Shown here: positions 9,905 to 20,449 of the stretch, piece after piece | How positions within the stretch are numbered: the first letter of the stretch is position 1 | How the letters are laid out: each line of letters opens with the position of its first letter | DNA from: Crotophaga sulcirostris | Taxonomy: Eukaryota > Chordata > Aves > Cuculiformes > Crotophagidae | Direction: 5' to 3' | DNA length: 64,000 nucleotides | NCBI GenBank assembly: GCA_013397455.1 | Contig: VYZB01000271.1 | Coordinates: 211,008 to 275,007 of the forward strand | Made by a program: the position numbers and the translations under genes | Notes under the pieces: generated by a model | The model's database searches: none | The model's input: only the letters and a program-made list of their open reading frames with translations | Told to the model about the DNA's origin: nothing

Positions 9905-10185
9905 AGAATCATAGAACCATAGAATGGTTTGAGTTGGAAGGGACCTCAAAGCCCATACAGTTCTACCCCCCTGCCATGGGCAGGGACACCTCCCACTGGA
10001 TCAGGGGGCTCCAAGCCCCATCCAACCTGGCCTTGAACACCTCCAGGGATGGGGCAGCCACCACTGCTCTCGGCAACCTGGGCCAGGTCTTCCCCACCCT
10101 CACAGGAAAACATTTCTTCCTAAGATCTCATGTAAATCTCCCCTCTTTCATCTCAAAACCATTCCCCTTCATCCTATCAATTAGT
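9905..10185 (-). mobile_element. CR1 LINE, 5'-truncated, class A tail
   Basis: Read on the minus strand, the copy ends in the CR1 tail (GAATCATAGAACCATAGAAT at 9907 on the plus strand). The reverse complement of the PSLEVFKARLDG-coding block lies near 10025-10050. Homology fades around 10180. It shows scattered substitutions and no intact frame. Confidence 0.93.
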
Positions 10186-10882
10186 CATTCCCGGGAATCT
10201 CTGCTTTGCTTTTCCCTCCCATTGCCTTCCTTCCCACCAGGAACAAGCAGTACTGGGGGGCTGGAGGGAGATAACAGAGATGCTGCAAAGGCTAGAGGGA
10301 GAAAGCCAAGGCCCCTGCATTTCCAATGAAGATAGCTCCAACATCTGTCCTCAGCCAGAAATGTATTCACCCGCACAGACACACTCATCAGATGAGGCTC
10401 TAAAATATTTACTGCCCAAATATCAATCCTCATAAAGCGAGGCAGCCATTTGGGCTCAGGGAGGGGGAAGAGACGGGGTGGGTTGTCAATAATGTCATAA
10501 CCACGGGCAATTTTATGTATCTCTGGAAATGGCCAAGGAACACGCAGTTTGACAGATGTGCAAACGGGTAATGCAGGCATCCTAGTTATGAGCATGAGGA
10601 TGTCAAGAGGAATAGATGAGCAGTAATTCAAAGTATATTGGGCTTAGAGAAGTACATGGGCATTGTAATGAATACGGGGTGGGCACCACGGTGGAAGGAG
10701 GGCTGGTGAACGAGATGGAGGCGTACTGGGAAGCAACCCATGCCAATGCCATTGCTGTGGGGTCAGGGGACCTGGGTGGGTGTTTGATGGGCAGAGTCAC
10801 GCTGCCGTTGGGTGTTACTGCACCAAGGGACATCATCTGTTGCTTCCTGGGGCTCGATTCACCTCCAGGCTGACTTCTTCCA
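10186..10882. other. single-copy non-coding stretch
   Basis: I see no recognisable gene, repeat or RNA in these 700 bases. Confidence 0.6.
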
Positions 10883-11212
10883 GTACTTAAAGGGAGCATA
10901 CAGGAAAGCTGGGGAGGGGCTCTTGATCAGGGAGTGCAGGGCTAGGATGAGAGGGAATGGCTTTCAGCTGAAAGAGGGGAGGTTGAGATGCGATCTTAGG
11001 AAGAAATATTTTGCTGTGAGGGTGGGGAGGCCCTGGCCCAAGTTGCCCAGAGAAGTGGTGGCTGCCCCATCCCTGGAGGTGTTCAAGGCCAGGTTGGATG
11101 GAGATGGATCCCCCTGATCCAGTGGGAGGTGTCCCTGCCCATGGTAGCGGGGCTGGAACTGGGTGTGCTTTGAGTTCCCTTCCAACCCAACCCATTCCAT
11201 GATTCTGTGACT
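10883..11212 (+). mobile_element. CR1 LINE, 5'-truncated, class A tail
   Basis: The copy enters at the YLKGAYRKAGEGLLI-coding part of ORF2 and stays in frame through RVGRPWPKLPREVVAAPSLE. It is interrupted near the end by a deletion after KARLDGDG. It ends with AACCCATTCCATGATTCTGTGA at about 11190-11211. Only about 75 codons of the ORF2 C-terminus remain. Confidence 0.95.
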
Positions 11213-12000
11213 AAGGCTGGCTGGGCTTGCAGAGCTCTTCAAGGAATGTTAGGAGCTGATGGCCCATTGCTCTAGCATCCTGATGCTGGTCTCCCCATGT
11301 CTGCCAGCAGCAGGATTAGATTTTTGCAATCAAGGTGTTTTCATTTCCCAAAGTCAAGGAAACCATGCATTCCTGCTGTGTTGGACAAGTAGTTTCAGCC
11401 CTTTTGAGTCAAAGACAACAAGCATCAGGCTGTCTGTGGTTCTGAAGGGATAGATTTTGATTTGGCAGTTCTGAAAACTGCTTCATCTCCAAAAGTTTCA
11501 AAATGCACTTTGGTAAATGCCTCTAAAGAGGAAACAACTTGGGAACAACACAGCTTGGGTGACCGACACAATTTTTTTACCTTGCTGAGAAAAGCAAAGG
11601 AAACCATTTTTAGTTCCTCAAAATGTTTTGCTCTCTTTTCCTTCAATCAGTAAAGTGAAAAGTGTTGCCTGGTTCCTAGGGAAGAGATGGAGGAGATGCA
11701 GCTCCTGCAGAGCCAGAGCGGTGGGAGCTGCGCTGGGCTGGCTGCCGCTTGGGGTGTCGCACTTGGCTTGGACTGGCTCTCAGTTGGGGCCACGGGGATT
11801 CAGGGAGCTTTTAAAGTACATCTGCACTCAGGCTCTCTGGGAGCTTCGTCTGTGCTGTTAAGTGGGGTTGTCCTTGCATCCAGGTTTGAGCCTGGGCTGG
11901 GACTTGGGTCCTTTCCCTTCCGGGAGCAGAACAGGGATCTGGCCGAAGCCCTCTGCTCCACAGTGGGGTTGGAGCATGTGCAAGGCAAGTCAGACTATGG
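11213..12000. other. single-copy non-coding stretch
   Basis: No gene is recognised. The plus-strand open frame 11687-12217 runs from here into an antisense CR1 copy and is considered chance. Confidence 0.55.
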
Positions 12001-12490
12001 GTCACAGAATCCCAACGTGGTGGGGCTGGCAGGGCCCTCTGGAGCTCACCCAGCCCAGCCCCTGGCTAAAGCAGGCTCCCCTGGCCAGGCTGCACAGGAA
12101 CGTGTCCAGGTGGGTTTGGATCTCTCCAGAGAAGGAGACTCCACACCCTCCCTTGGCAGCCTGTTCCAGGGCTCCAGCACCCTCACAGTAAGGAAGCTTT
12201 CCCTCATGTTCAGGTAGAGCTTCCTGTGCTCCAGTTTGTGCCCACTGCCCCTTGTCCTGTCGCTGGGCACCACTGAACAGAGTCCAGCCCCGTCCTCCTG
12301 CCCCCACCCTGTAGATGTTGATCAGTATTGATGGGATCCCCTCTGTCTTCTCCTCTCCAGGCTGAGCAGACCCAGGTCTCTCACCTCTCCTCCTAAGAGA
12401 GATGCTCCCATCCCCTCCTCATCTCTGTTGCCTCCGCTAGGCTCTCTCCAGTGGTTCTTCATCTTTCTTGAACTGGGGATTCTGACTTCA
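12001..12490 (-). mobile_element. older CR1 LINE fragment, minus strand
   Basis: The plus strand begins TCACAGAATCCCAACGTGGT and continues with GGCAGCCTGTTCCAGGGCTC and TCTCCAGGCTGAGCAGACCC. These are reverse complements of the ORF2 C-terminal coding part of a CR1 subfamily different from the other copies. The homology includes the TTCTTGAACTGGGGA block near 12466-12480. The 3' tail is poorly preserved, and divergence suggests an older insertion. Confidence 0.85.
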
Positions 12491-12914
12491 TGCCCCTGGC
12501 TCTATTCCCAGCTTTGTGCTTTCTTGTTGCTTAATTCTTGCTGCTTTTTCCCTCCCCAAGTCTGGAGTGAGTGCATTGAAATGGGTAAAAAATCACCTGC
12601 CTGGGGTAGCTCTGGAATCGGTCCCTTGAGGTTCCTCAGAACCTTTGTGGTGAGGGCAAGAGTTTCCTGGCTCTGGAGCATGGTGCTGTGTTCCAGGTTA
12701 GGGATCATGGCAAGATGATGTGGGGACTGCCAGGCTGGCACTTGAATGCCAACTGCTCCCAGGCTATGGGTGTCCTTTCCCCACCCTCGACACTTGCTGA
12801 CGGGGGAGCAATGTACAAATGGGACTGGGCAGTATTGCTGGATTTTTAGAGGCAGGGAGCAGGATCGAGCATTTTTGGGTCCTGCTGCTTGGGAGTTGAG
12901 GCTGTTGCATAGGC
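12491..12914. other. single-copy non-coding stretch
   Basis: I see no recognisable gene or RNA between two CR1 copies. Confidence 0.55.
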
Positions 12915-13095
12915 AGCTTCCCAGAGAAGTGGTGGCTGCCCCATCCCTGGATGTGTTCAAGGCCAGGTTGGATGGGGCTTTGAGCCCCCTGATCCAGTGG
13001 GAGGTGTCCCTGCCCATGGCATGGGGTTGGGACTGGATGAGCTTTAAGGTCCCTTCCAACCCAAACCATTCCATGATTCCATGATTCTGTGATCT
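12915..13095 (+). mobile_element. CR1 LINE, severely 5'-truncated, class A tail
   Basis: Only the last 180 bases are present, starting at CTTCCCAGAGAAGTGGTGGC (the LPREVVAAPSLDVFKARLDG-coding part). They run through CTGATCCAGTGGGAGGTGTC to a tail of three near-repeats, CATTCCATGATTCCATGATTCTGTGAT. This is the shortest clear CR1 copy in the window. Confidence 0.95.
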
Positions 13096-14419
13096 GCAGC
13101 ATCGACGAGCTAATCTGTAGGGGACAGCTCTGCAATGGTGCTGGGGAGGAGATTCAGTGTCCATGCCAAGGTTTGCATCTCCATCTCCAAAATGCCCAGC
13201 TGTTGGAAGCATGCACTGAGGTGAGGAGTTCAGTGGCCTGGTTTACTTGCCGATGAAGGATGCTGCCCTGGCCCTGGCCAGTCTGCTCTTTAACAGCAAT
13301 ATAGTATCTATTTATTTATGATTTCCGTGGGTGGTGTTTTGGATGATCTATTGAGCCAGAGTGAGATATTTTGAGGCACAGTGAGATATTTTAAAAACAT
13401 CTCATCACTCTGGAAATATCCATGGTGCGATAGCTGCGTATTAGTCATTCGGAAAGGGAGTGATTTCAATGAAAGAAAAACCATTTCATCTTGTCAGAGC
13501 ATTTTCACTCACTGTCTGCCAGGCAGCCACTGTCAGTCTTCAGTCTCTGTAGCTGGTTTTACTCTTCTCAGGCTCTGCTTTTTTTATTTTATTTGCTAAC
13601 AAGAAATAAAATAACCCCTCTAATGGATATTGGTAGCTATGAACTCATCAATTGTCAGTAAGAAAGAGCCTTAAAAAGAAGCAATAAACCTGCTTTGCAC
13701 TGGATTATTTCCAGTGGGATTATTTCTCCTGGGGACTATCTCCATTTGGAAGAAGAAACTCCTCTTCCAGGCATTGGTCCTTGAACAAAAGCCCCTACTT
13801 CTGATATGATTTTTCCCTCTGGAAAGTGGGAGCAACTCCAATACTCTCACACACCAGCTGGGGATGCAGAATTAGGCTCACAGAGAACAGGAGGAGAGAT
13901 GGTTTTCTCCTAGGAGAAAAAAAAATCTGTAAGAAAACACAAATGATGAGGCCCCATCCTGCAAGAAGAAACAGCACAAAGCCGTTCAGCAAATGAAAAG
14001 CCAAATGTGCTGTAAAAAACCCACCACCATGATAGGAGAGATTTTCACGTGGAGGGAATCAGCCATAAATCACCTAATATTCAGGTTGGCACTGCCATTT
14101 GGGAAAACATTCATCGATGTCTACTGGTTTCTGCTCCACTTTCCACTTATCTGTAGCTGTGTTATTTGTAGCACAGCCCATGTGCCCTGGGGAAGAGGTG
14201 ATCTGGCTGAGATGCTCCATCTAACTGGATCATTCTCCATAATCAGGCTGAGAGTAATTATGCTGTAGTTACACCGTGAGTACTATGCACTGTCTCTTTG
14301 CAGAATGCTACTGCCATCGCCTTGTACAACCAGTAGATAACTGCTTAAATGACTAAAAGTTATCCCTTTGTGGTTAAATGCTTGGTTGGTGTTTGTACCC
14401 AGAGATTTCCCAGTGTGCA
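13096..14419. other. single-copy non-coding stretch
   Basis: No recognisable gene. At 13360-13393 a 19-base unit (GTGAGATATTTTGAGGCACA-like) is tandemly repeated about 1.7 times. The stretch 13560-13700 is AT-rich. Nothing else stands out. Confidence 0.55.
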
Positions 14420-14725
14420 GGATCATAGAATTGTAGAATGGGTTGGAAGGGAGCTTAAAGCCCATCCAGATTCATCCCCTGCCATGGGCAGGGACACCTC
14501 CCAGTGGATTGGGGGCTCCAAGCCCCATCCAACCTGGCCTAGAACACCTCCAGGGATGGGGCAGCCACCACTTCTCTGGGCAACCTGGGCCAGGGCCTTC
14601 CCACCTTCACAGGAAAACATTTCTTCCTGAGATCTCATGTAAATCTCCCCTCTTTCAGCTCAAAACTGTGTCCTATCCCTGCCCTCCCTGATCAAGAGCC
14701 CATTCCCAGTTTCCCTGGAGGGTGC
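14420..14725 (-). mobile_element. CR1 LINE, 5'-truncated, class A tail
   Basis: Plus-strand view: GATCATAGAATTGTAGAATG starts the reversed tail. CCAGGGATGGGGCAGCCACC follows near 14550 and ATTTCTTCCTGAGATCTCAT near 14618. Homology ends around 14725 after GATCAAGAGCCCATTCCCAG. The ORF2 remnant is short and broken. Confidence 0.95.
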
Positions 14726-15375
14726 TTGAGCACATCTAAGGGTGCCTCCCAGGAAGCTTGGTGGGGATGTTTAAAGCTGTTTGGGAATGTTTCTCTACTG
14801 CTCCCTCTTTGCCACCTCCTTTGAGTTGGGGAGTCTTGGCTGGGTTTCCTTTGCATCTGGCACCAAAGCCCTGTGTGCACAGGCAGCTCCCTGCTCTGGA
14901 GCTTATCTACCTCTCCCAGGGTGCTGAATCCATGGTGCTGAGCTCTGGCTGCAGCCCTGTGTGCGCCCACCTCACCTCCTGCTACTGTGGGCAGAGCAAC
15001 TCCAGCCAGGGTTTTAAAATAGAAGCTATTAACTAAAGAGCAGGAGAGGGCAGGGGTGAGGCAGCCGGGTCCCTCTGGGAGGATGACAGAGCTATCTCCA
15101 GGTTTGGGGAAGCCTGGTGCCTTGGAACCTTGTCCCCAGCTCCTCTGGGATGAAAAGGACATCGGTCCCCTTGAAAGCAGGAATTGGAGATGGGGGAGCA
15201 GAGTGGTGGCTGCCTTGAACCAAGTGTGCACATCCCTTGCTAAAAGCTGAGCTTGGCAGGGGGGACTTGTGAGGTTTACAACTGTTGCCTTTATTTCTGG
15301 CAAAGTGAAGGCAATGGCAAACCAGAGCCATGTTTTTCCTTTACCCTTTTCCCTTTCACAGCCACACTTAACCTC
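14726..15375. other. single-copy non-coding stretch
   Basis: No recognisable gene. A 312-codon minus-strand open frame (14692-15630) crosses this stretch but is antisense to the CR1 copy at 15376 and runs into the one at 14420. I regard it as fortuitous. Confidence 0.55.
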
Positions 15376-15702
15376 ATTGCTCTCTGCAGCTCCCTGAAAG
15401 GAGATGGTAGCAAGGTGGGTGCTGGTCTCTTCTCCCAAGTAACAAGGGATAGGATGAGAGCAAACGTCCTCAAATTGTGCCAGGGTAAGTCTAGATTGGA
15501 TATGAGGAAAAATGTCTTTACTGACAGAGTGGTGAAACCTTGGCAGAGGCTGCCCAGAGCAGTGGTGGAGTGTCCATCCCTGTAGGGGTTCAGACAACGT
15601 GTAGACATGGCACTTCAGGACAGAGTTCAATAGGCACAGTGGTGTTGTACTGGGTGATCTTAGAGGTCTTTTCCAACCTTAACGATTCTATGATTCTATG
15701 AA
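15376..15702 (+). mobile_element. CR1 LINE, 5'-truncated, class C tail
   Basis: The copy encodes an ORF2 remnant with [30 protein letters not shown] and RVVKPWQRLP. The 3' UTR and tail end CCTTAACGATTCTATGATTC, and the final repeat runs to about 15700. It is the same class as the copy at 35297. The frame has point changes, and a stop codon follows VVECPSL. Confidence 0.95.
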
Positions 15703-16232
15703 AATATTCGTCTTTTGCAGGTGCCTTGTGGATGCTCTTAATCAGTTACCACAAGCTGACCTTTTGGCATTTCTTGGCCAGAGGCAGGACTTAACCCTCT
15801 GCTCTCCTGCTCTTTTGGTGAGGCATCTTCTGCATGCCTTTGCTGATGATGAGCGTGTCCCCAGCCCGCGCTCCTGAGTCAGCACTATGCTGCTGCCACC
15901 AGCATGCTCTTTTGGCTTAAAAAAATAAGAAAGTTTCAGTATTTAAAGTATTTAAGCAGATGGGAAGCCACAAACTACAGTCGGTGGAAGGAGCGTGTTT
16001 CATGACTAACAAAATATGCCAGGTAGGCCGTTCCACTTGAGATATTTTCAGGAATATAATCACTTTCACACATCTTCATAAATTTGCCAAAGTGTTAGTT
16101 TTCCCCCATATGGATTGGGGAGGATGCAGCATGTCATGACTGTTGCACAGCATCTTGAATGCTGAATCCTCATGGGGTTGAGTTGTTTTTTTTTTCCCCT
16201 TCCCCCACCAAGGCTGTGATTGAAATAAAAGT
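15703..16232. other. single-copy non-coding stretch
   Basis: No recognisable gene. AT-rich around 15910-16090. Confidence 0.55.
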
Positions 16233-16890
16233 TTAGAATCATGGAATCACAGAATGGTTTGGGTTGGAAGGGACCTCAAAGATCATCCAGTTACAACCCC
16301 CCCCAGTTACTGTGGGCAGGGACACCTTCCGCTGCACCAAGTTGCTCAAAGCTCCATCCAACCTGGCCTTGAACACCTCCAGGGATGGGGCAGCCACCAC
16401 TTCTCTGGGCAACCTGGGCCAGGGCCTCCCCACCCTCACAGAAAAACATTTCTCCCTAAGATCTCATATCAGCGTCCCCTCTTGCAGCTGAAAACCATAC
16501 CCCTCATCCTATCCCTCCACTCCCTGATCAAGAGCTCCTCCCCGGCTTTCCTGGAGCCCCTTTCAGCACTGGAGGCTGCTCTAAGGTCTCCCTGGAGCCT
16601 TCTCTTCTCCAGGCTGAACAATCCCAACTCTCTCAGCCTGTCCTTGTACAGGAGGTGCTCCAGCCCTCAGATCGTCTCAGTGGCCTCCTCTGGACTTGCT
16701 CCAACAGCTCCAGGTCCTTCCTATGCTGAGGACTCCAGAATTGAACACAGGGCTCCAGGTGGGGTCTCACCAGAGTAGAGCAGAGGGGCAGAATCCCCTC
16801 CTTCCCTGCTGCTCCCACTGCTTCGGGTGCAGATTAGGACACTGTTGGTTTCTGGGCTGAGAGCACGCGTTGCCGGCTCAGGCTGAGCAG
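16233..16890 (-). mobile_element. CR1 LINE, about 0.65 kb, class A tail
   Basis: One of the longer copies. On the minus strand it encodes, in order, the ORF2 segments [20 protein letters not shown] and [10 protein letters not shown] (about 16660-16800). After a frame change come the EVFKARLDGALSNLV-coding part near 16340-16390 and the CR1 tail at 16233-16262. The upstream limit near 16890 is set by TTGCCGGCTCAGG, a part normally found further 5' in CR1 ORF2. Frameshifts make it non-functional. Confidence 0.95.
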
Positions 16891-17725
16891 TTTGGTTTCC
16901 CCTTACCTGTAAGCAGCGTGAGCAGGAGGTCATCCTCAAATATTTTGGTAGAGATGCTCCTTGGCCTCCAGCCAAGGTGAAGCAGAGAATGGAAAGGCCA
17001 AATCTCTAGTAATTCCCCCTAAAATGGGCTGGAGTGGTGCCAGGGATGCTGTCCCTGGTGGCGTACCAGCAGGCAATGGGAGGATGCTCTAAGGGAGCCC
17101 TAAAGGCTGTGTTCTTCCCACTGAGCTCCTTTCAGTATAAACGCTCCAGCATCGCATTGGGGTAAACAAATGCAAAATATTTTGAAGTCATTCAGCTTCA
17201 GCAATTGGATTCTTTCTATTCTTTTTGGTAGGGTGGCAAAATTAAATAAAAGGGTCTGTTTTCTGCATGTTATTGATCTTTCACTCAAAATCTGGGCCCT
17301 TTTCCAGGAAAAATGAGCCCTTTTGTGTACAAAGAGACAGGCACCTTCCCAACAAAAGTCAGCTTTCAAATCCAATGTTCTGTGTGTTTGAAATTTCGTG
17401 TTTCTGATAGGAAAATATCAATTTCACTCATATTTGTAGAGAAGTGGTGCTGGAGTGAAGGGGATGATAGTACCCTGAATAGATTGATGAGCACTTGAAG
17501 GCCAGATTGCCAGAGGTATTTAAAAGCAAAGGTAAAAGCAACCTTGTCACTGATTTTGAACAGCTTGTGTTGTGAACATGGAGCAGGGCTGTTGGGCTGT
17601 AGATGGCCTCACTGTCTTCACCCATCATGGACCTGAGGCCTTCATTGTATGTCCTGCACATGGCAGGAGGGCTCAGCCTGGCACTTGTGACCACATTTCA
17701 GCCTGAGTGGTTTATATTCCCTTTC

Positions 17726-17744
17726 TTTTTTTTTTTTTTTTTTT
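17726..17744. repeat. poly-T tract (19)
   Basis: This is the longest homopolymer run in the window, preceded by CCCTTTC and followed by AACATAG. On the minus strand it would be a poly-A, but I cannot see a retrotransposed body next to it. Confidence 0.9.
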
Positions 17745-20424
17745 AACATAGTGGCTGCTGAGGCCAGATCCTGAACTGGTGTAAATTGGCGTAGCTTTTT
17801 TACCTTGGTTGAGTGCTCCATTGAGAGCTGCTTGCTGGTGTCTTCAACAAGTTGGTCTTTGCATGCAGTGTTTTACAGGCTAAGTCATTAAATCTTTGTA
17901 GCTCATTTATTTGTTGGTAAAGCTCTTGGGAATTGCTTGGGAGGAGACGTGTTCTGCTCCCTTGGACCGTGCTGCCACGTGGATGCTCAGCTGTTGGGCA
18001 CGGCTGCTGAGCTGGGTATCCTAAACATGTGTTTCTTGCACAACCCGTTACTGCAACACCCCCATTATAATGAGAGGGGCTGTGTCCACCTCCCAGTCCT
18101 GCTGCTACATCCTTTGGTAGCAAGTAAATTGTTTTTTCTGCATCTGTTTTCCACTGGTGCAGCGGTGATGCTCTAACCTCACTGTAATTCAGAGGGGATG
18201 GAGGCAGCGCTGGCTCAAGGGCATCATTCCCAGTGCTGTCCATCGGCACCGTGCTCACTCACCACTGCTACATAAAAAGTTTGCCTGGTGACTCTGAGCA
18301 GAGAGTTTTTCCCCCCTGATGGGATTGCTCCTGGTGCTTTGATCCCTGGCTGCGTGTATAAGCTTGCTTATCTTTGGAAAGGCACGGCGGCGCTGACAAG
18401 CGGTGCAGGAGATGGGGGCTGTAGATGGATCGTTTTTAGCAGCGTGCACGCACAGAGCAGACAGCTTGGGCATGTTCCAAAACACTTCCCACGCCCCCCG
18501 GCTGAATTTTAAGAAGCTGGGGCATCTGCACATTCAAAATGCTCTGGGGTGGGGGGTGGGGGGGGAAGAAGGGAAAAAATCCCAAAGGCAGGCAGAGCAG
18601 CCAGCGCGTGGAAGGGGCGAGCAGCACCCACAGGCTGATGTCTTGCTGCGGAGGGGTTTGTTGCAAAGGCTGAGCAGGTCCAAGCCGCTCTCCAGAGGGG
18701 CAGAGCACAGGTGAGCATGGAGGAGCTGTCGCTGGCTTGTCTTGTGGCTGCTTGCAAGCTGGTCTTGCTCTTGGTTGAGTGGGGGGAATGGGAAGAGGAG
18801 CATGAGATATCCAGGAACAGTGTCTGGGTGAGTGCCTGTTCTTCCCATCCAGCCGGAGTGCTGTAGCCTCTGAGCATCTCCCTACATTTGGGGGCCCCAG
18901 AGCCTTGCTGGAAGAGGGGTGGTAGTGGGGGTAGAGCTGTCTTCCTTATGATGATGGGAGATGGGAGTGAGCCCTGTGCTCGTCCCACCTTCGATGCTTC
19001 CAGAGGCTGGCTGGGATCCTGCTCGTTAATGACAGGAGGTACCCAATGACTTCTTTTTGTGGGACTGCAAGGCTGAGGGCAGTCCTGGAATGCAGGATGA
19101 GCGTTATCCCCTCCTGTGTCTCCTGGAGAAGCTAAACCAAGCAGGCAGTGGGCAGGGACTGACATTGGGAACACTTGTACTGGCTGGCTGATAGCTGTTT
19201 CAGCCCTACCCTGGGCTCCCTGGGGCGGGGTGGGACATGGAGCTAGAGGTGGGAACCTCGTGGGGATGGAGCATGGCCACTGTATGTGTGTGTTAGGGTC
19301 CAGTGAAGTCTTGGAGCCCCTGGAATGATGATCTAGGCTTCCTCTCTGAGTCTTGGTGTAGCTTTGGATAAGTAGCTTCAGACTATGAAGGTTTGGGAGG
19401 CTTTTCGTGCTGGGTGCCCAGGTTAAAAGTCTCAAACACAGTGCCTAGAAGTGCTGAGAATAGCCCTGGTTCTTGCTGTTGCTGCCCCTTAGGGATCCAA
19501 GCTTCCTGTTCCTGGTGACGTGGGGCATTGGAAGTCTTGAGCTGGAGTGTTAGGAAGGGATAGGTGTAAATCTGGAGAGCCTGAGCTGTCCTCCAAGTTC
19601 CTCGGCTCACGGAGCTGGTCTGCACTCTGAGATCCAAGGATGGAGAGCACACCCAGCTGCATGCTCTGTTGAGATCCCGTTCCTGCTGCTGGTGAGGACG
19701 ACTGCGTGACGTCCTGGCAGCCCCAAGCCGCCCTCGCAGGGGTGTCTGGGCTCCGACAGTGCCCTCGTGTCTTGCAGAGCGCGTGTCTGCTGGGCCAGGC
19801 ACCAGAGGATGCTCCTCCTGGTGCCTCACGTGCAAGAGGGGCATCTTCTTGGTGGTCTCCCATGTTTGCCTTCTCTGCTGCTCAGCAGATGGTCACGCTG
19901 ATTTCTAGGCAACTCACACTATGCCCTTCTGCAAAGTGGGTGGCTTATTTAGACGTGGCTTTGGCCTGGTGGCAGCAGCTGGCAGTGAGGAGACAGGGAA
20001 GCTTTGGAGGAGTGACATGGAGAGAAGCCCAGGAATGGAAAGCAATCCTGCCTCTCCTGTGAGCTAAATAGCCCCAACCTCAGGACTTTTTTCCTTTCCT
20101 TTTGGGAAGACAAGATTTATTGTGAATCCTCCACTTCCTAAGCACCCTTCCCAGAAGAGGGTGAAGCAGACTCTAAATTATGAACTTGGTATGTCTCTTT
20201 GTACCAGCAGAAGTAGCACTCTCCACTGTGTCCTGGTCCCCCAGGGACCTCATGACAAGGAGCAGTCTCTTGGTAATGGATAATTTTCTGGGGTCCTTCT
20301 GTCTTCTGTCCCTCATCCCTTGGAGTGGCAGGGGGAATGTTTGCACCTCTGGCATCCAAGGAGGATGACAAGTCCCTCCAGCTGCAGTGCTAGACACAAG
20401 ATGCTCTTCTGTGTGCCCTGGGGT

Positions 20425-20449
20425 GAGGAGGAGGAGGAGGAGGAAGAAG
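20425..20449. repeat. (GAG)n trinucleotide array
   Basis: About six GAG units followed by GAAGAAG. Short purine-rich microsatellite. Confidence 0.85.

Noticed and set aside
14692..15630. 312-codon minus-strand open frame
   Set aside because: Its start is antisense to the class C CR1 at 15376 and its end runs into another CR1. Not a gene.
16900..16925. donor-like site on the minus strand (CTTACAG|GTAAGG)
   Set aside because: Directly beside a CR1 edge and without a partner acceptor or open frame of interest.
17440..17560. weak CR1-like wording (GCCAGAGGTATTTAAAAG)
   Set aside because: Too short and diverged, with no tail or neighbouring CR1 blocks.
18509..19435. 308-codon minus-strand open frame, Ser/Pro-rich
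   Set aside because: Low-complexity composition expected from GC-rich DNA, no known motif, and other frames overlap it. A possible donor at 18711 on the plus strand lacks a convincing acceptor.
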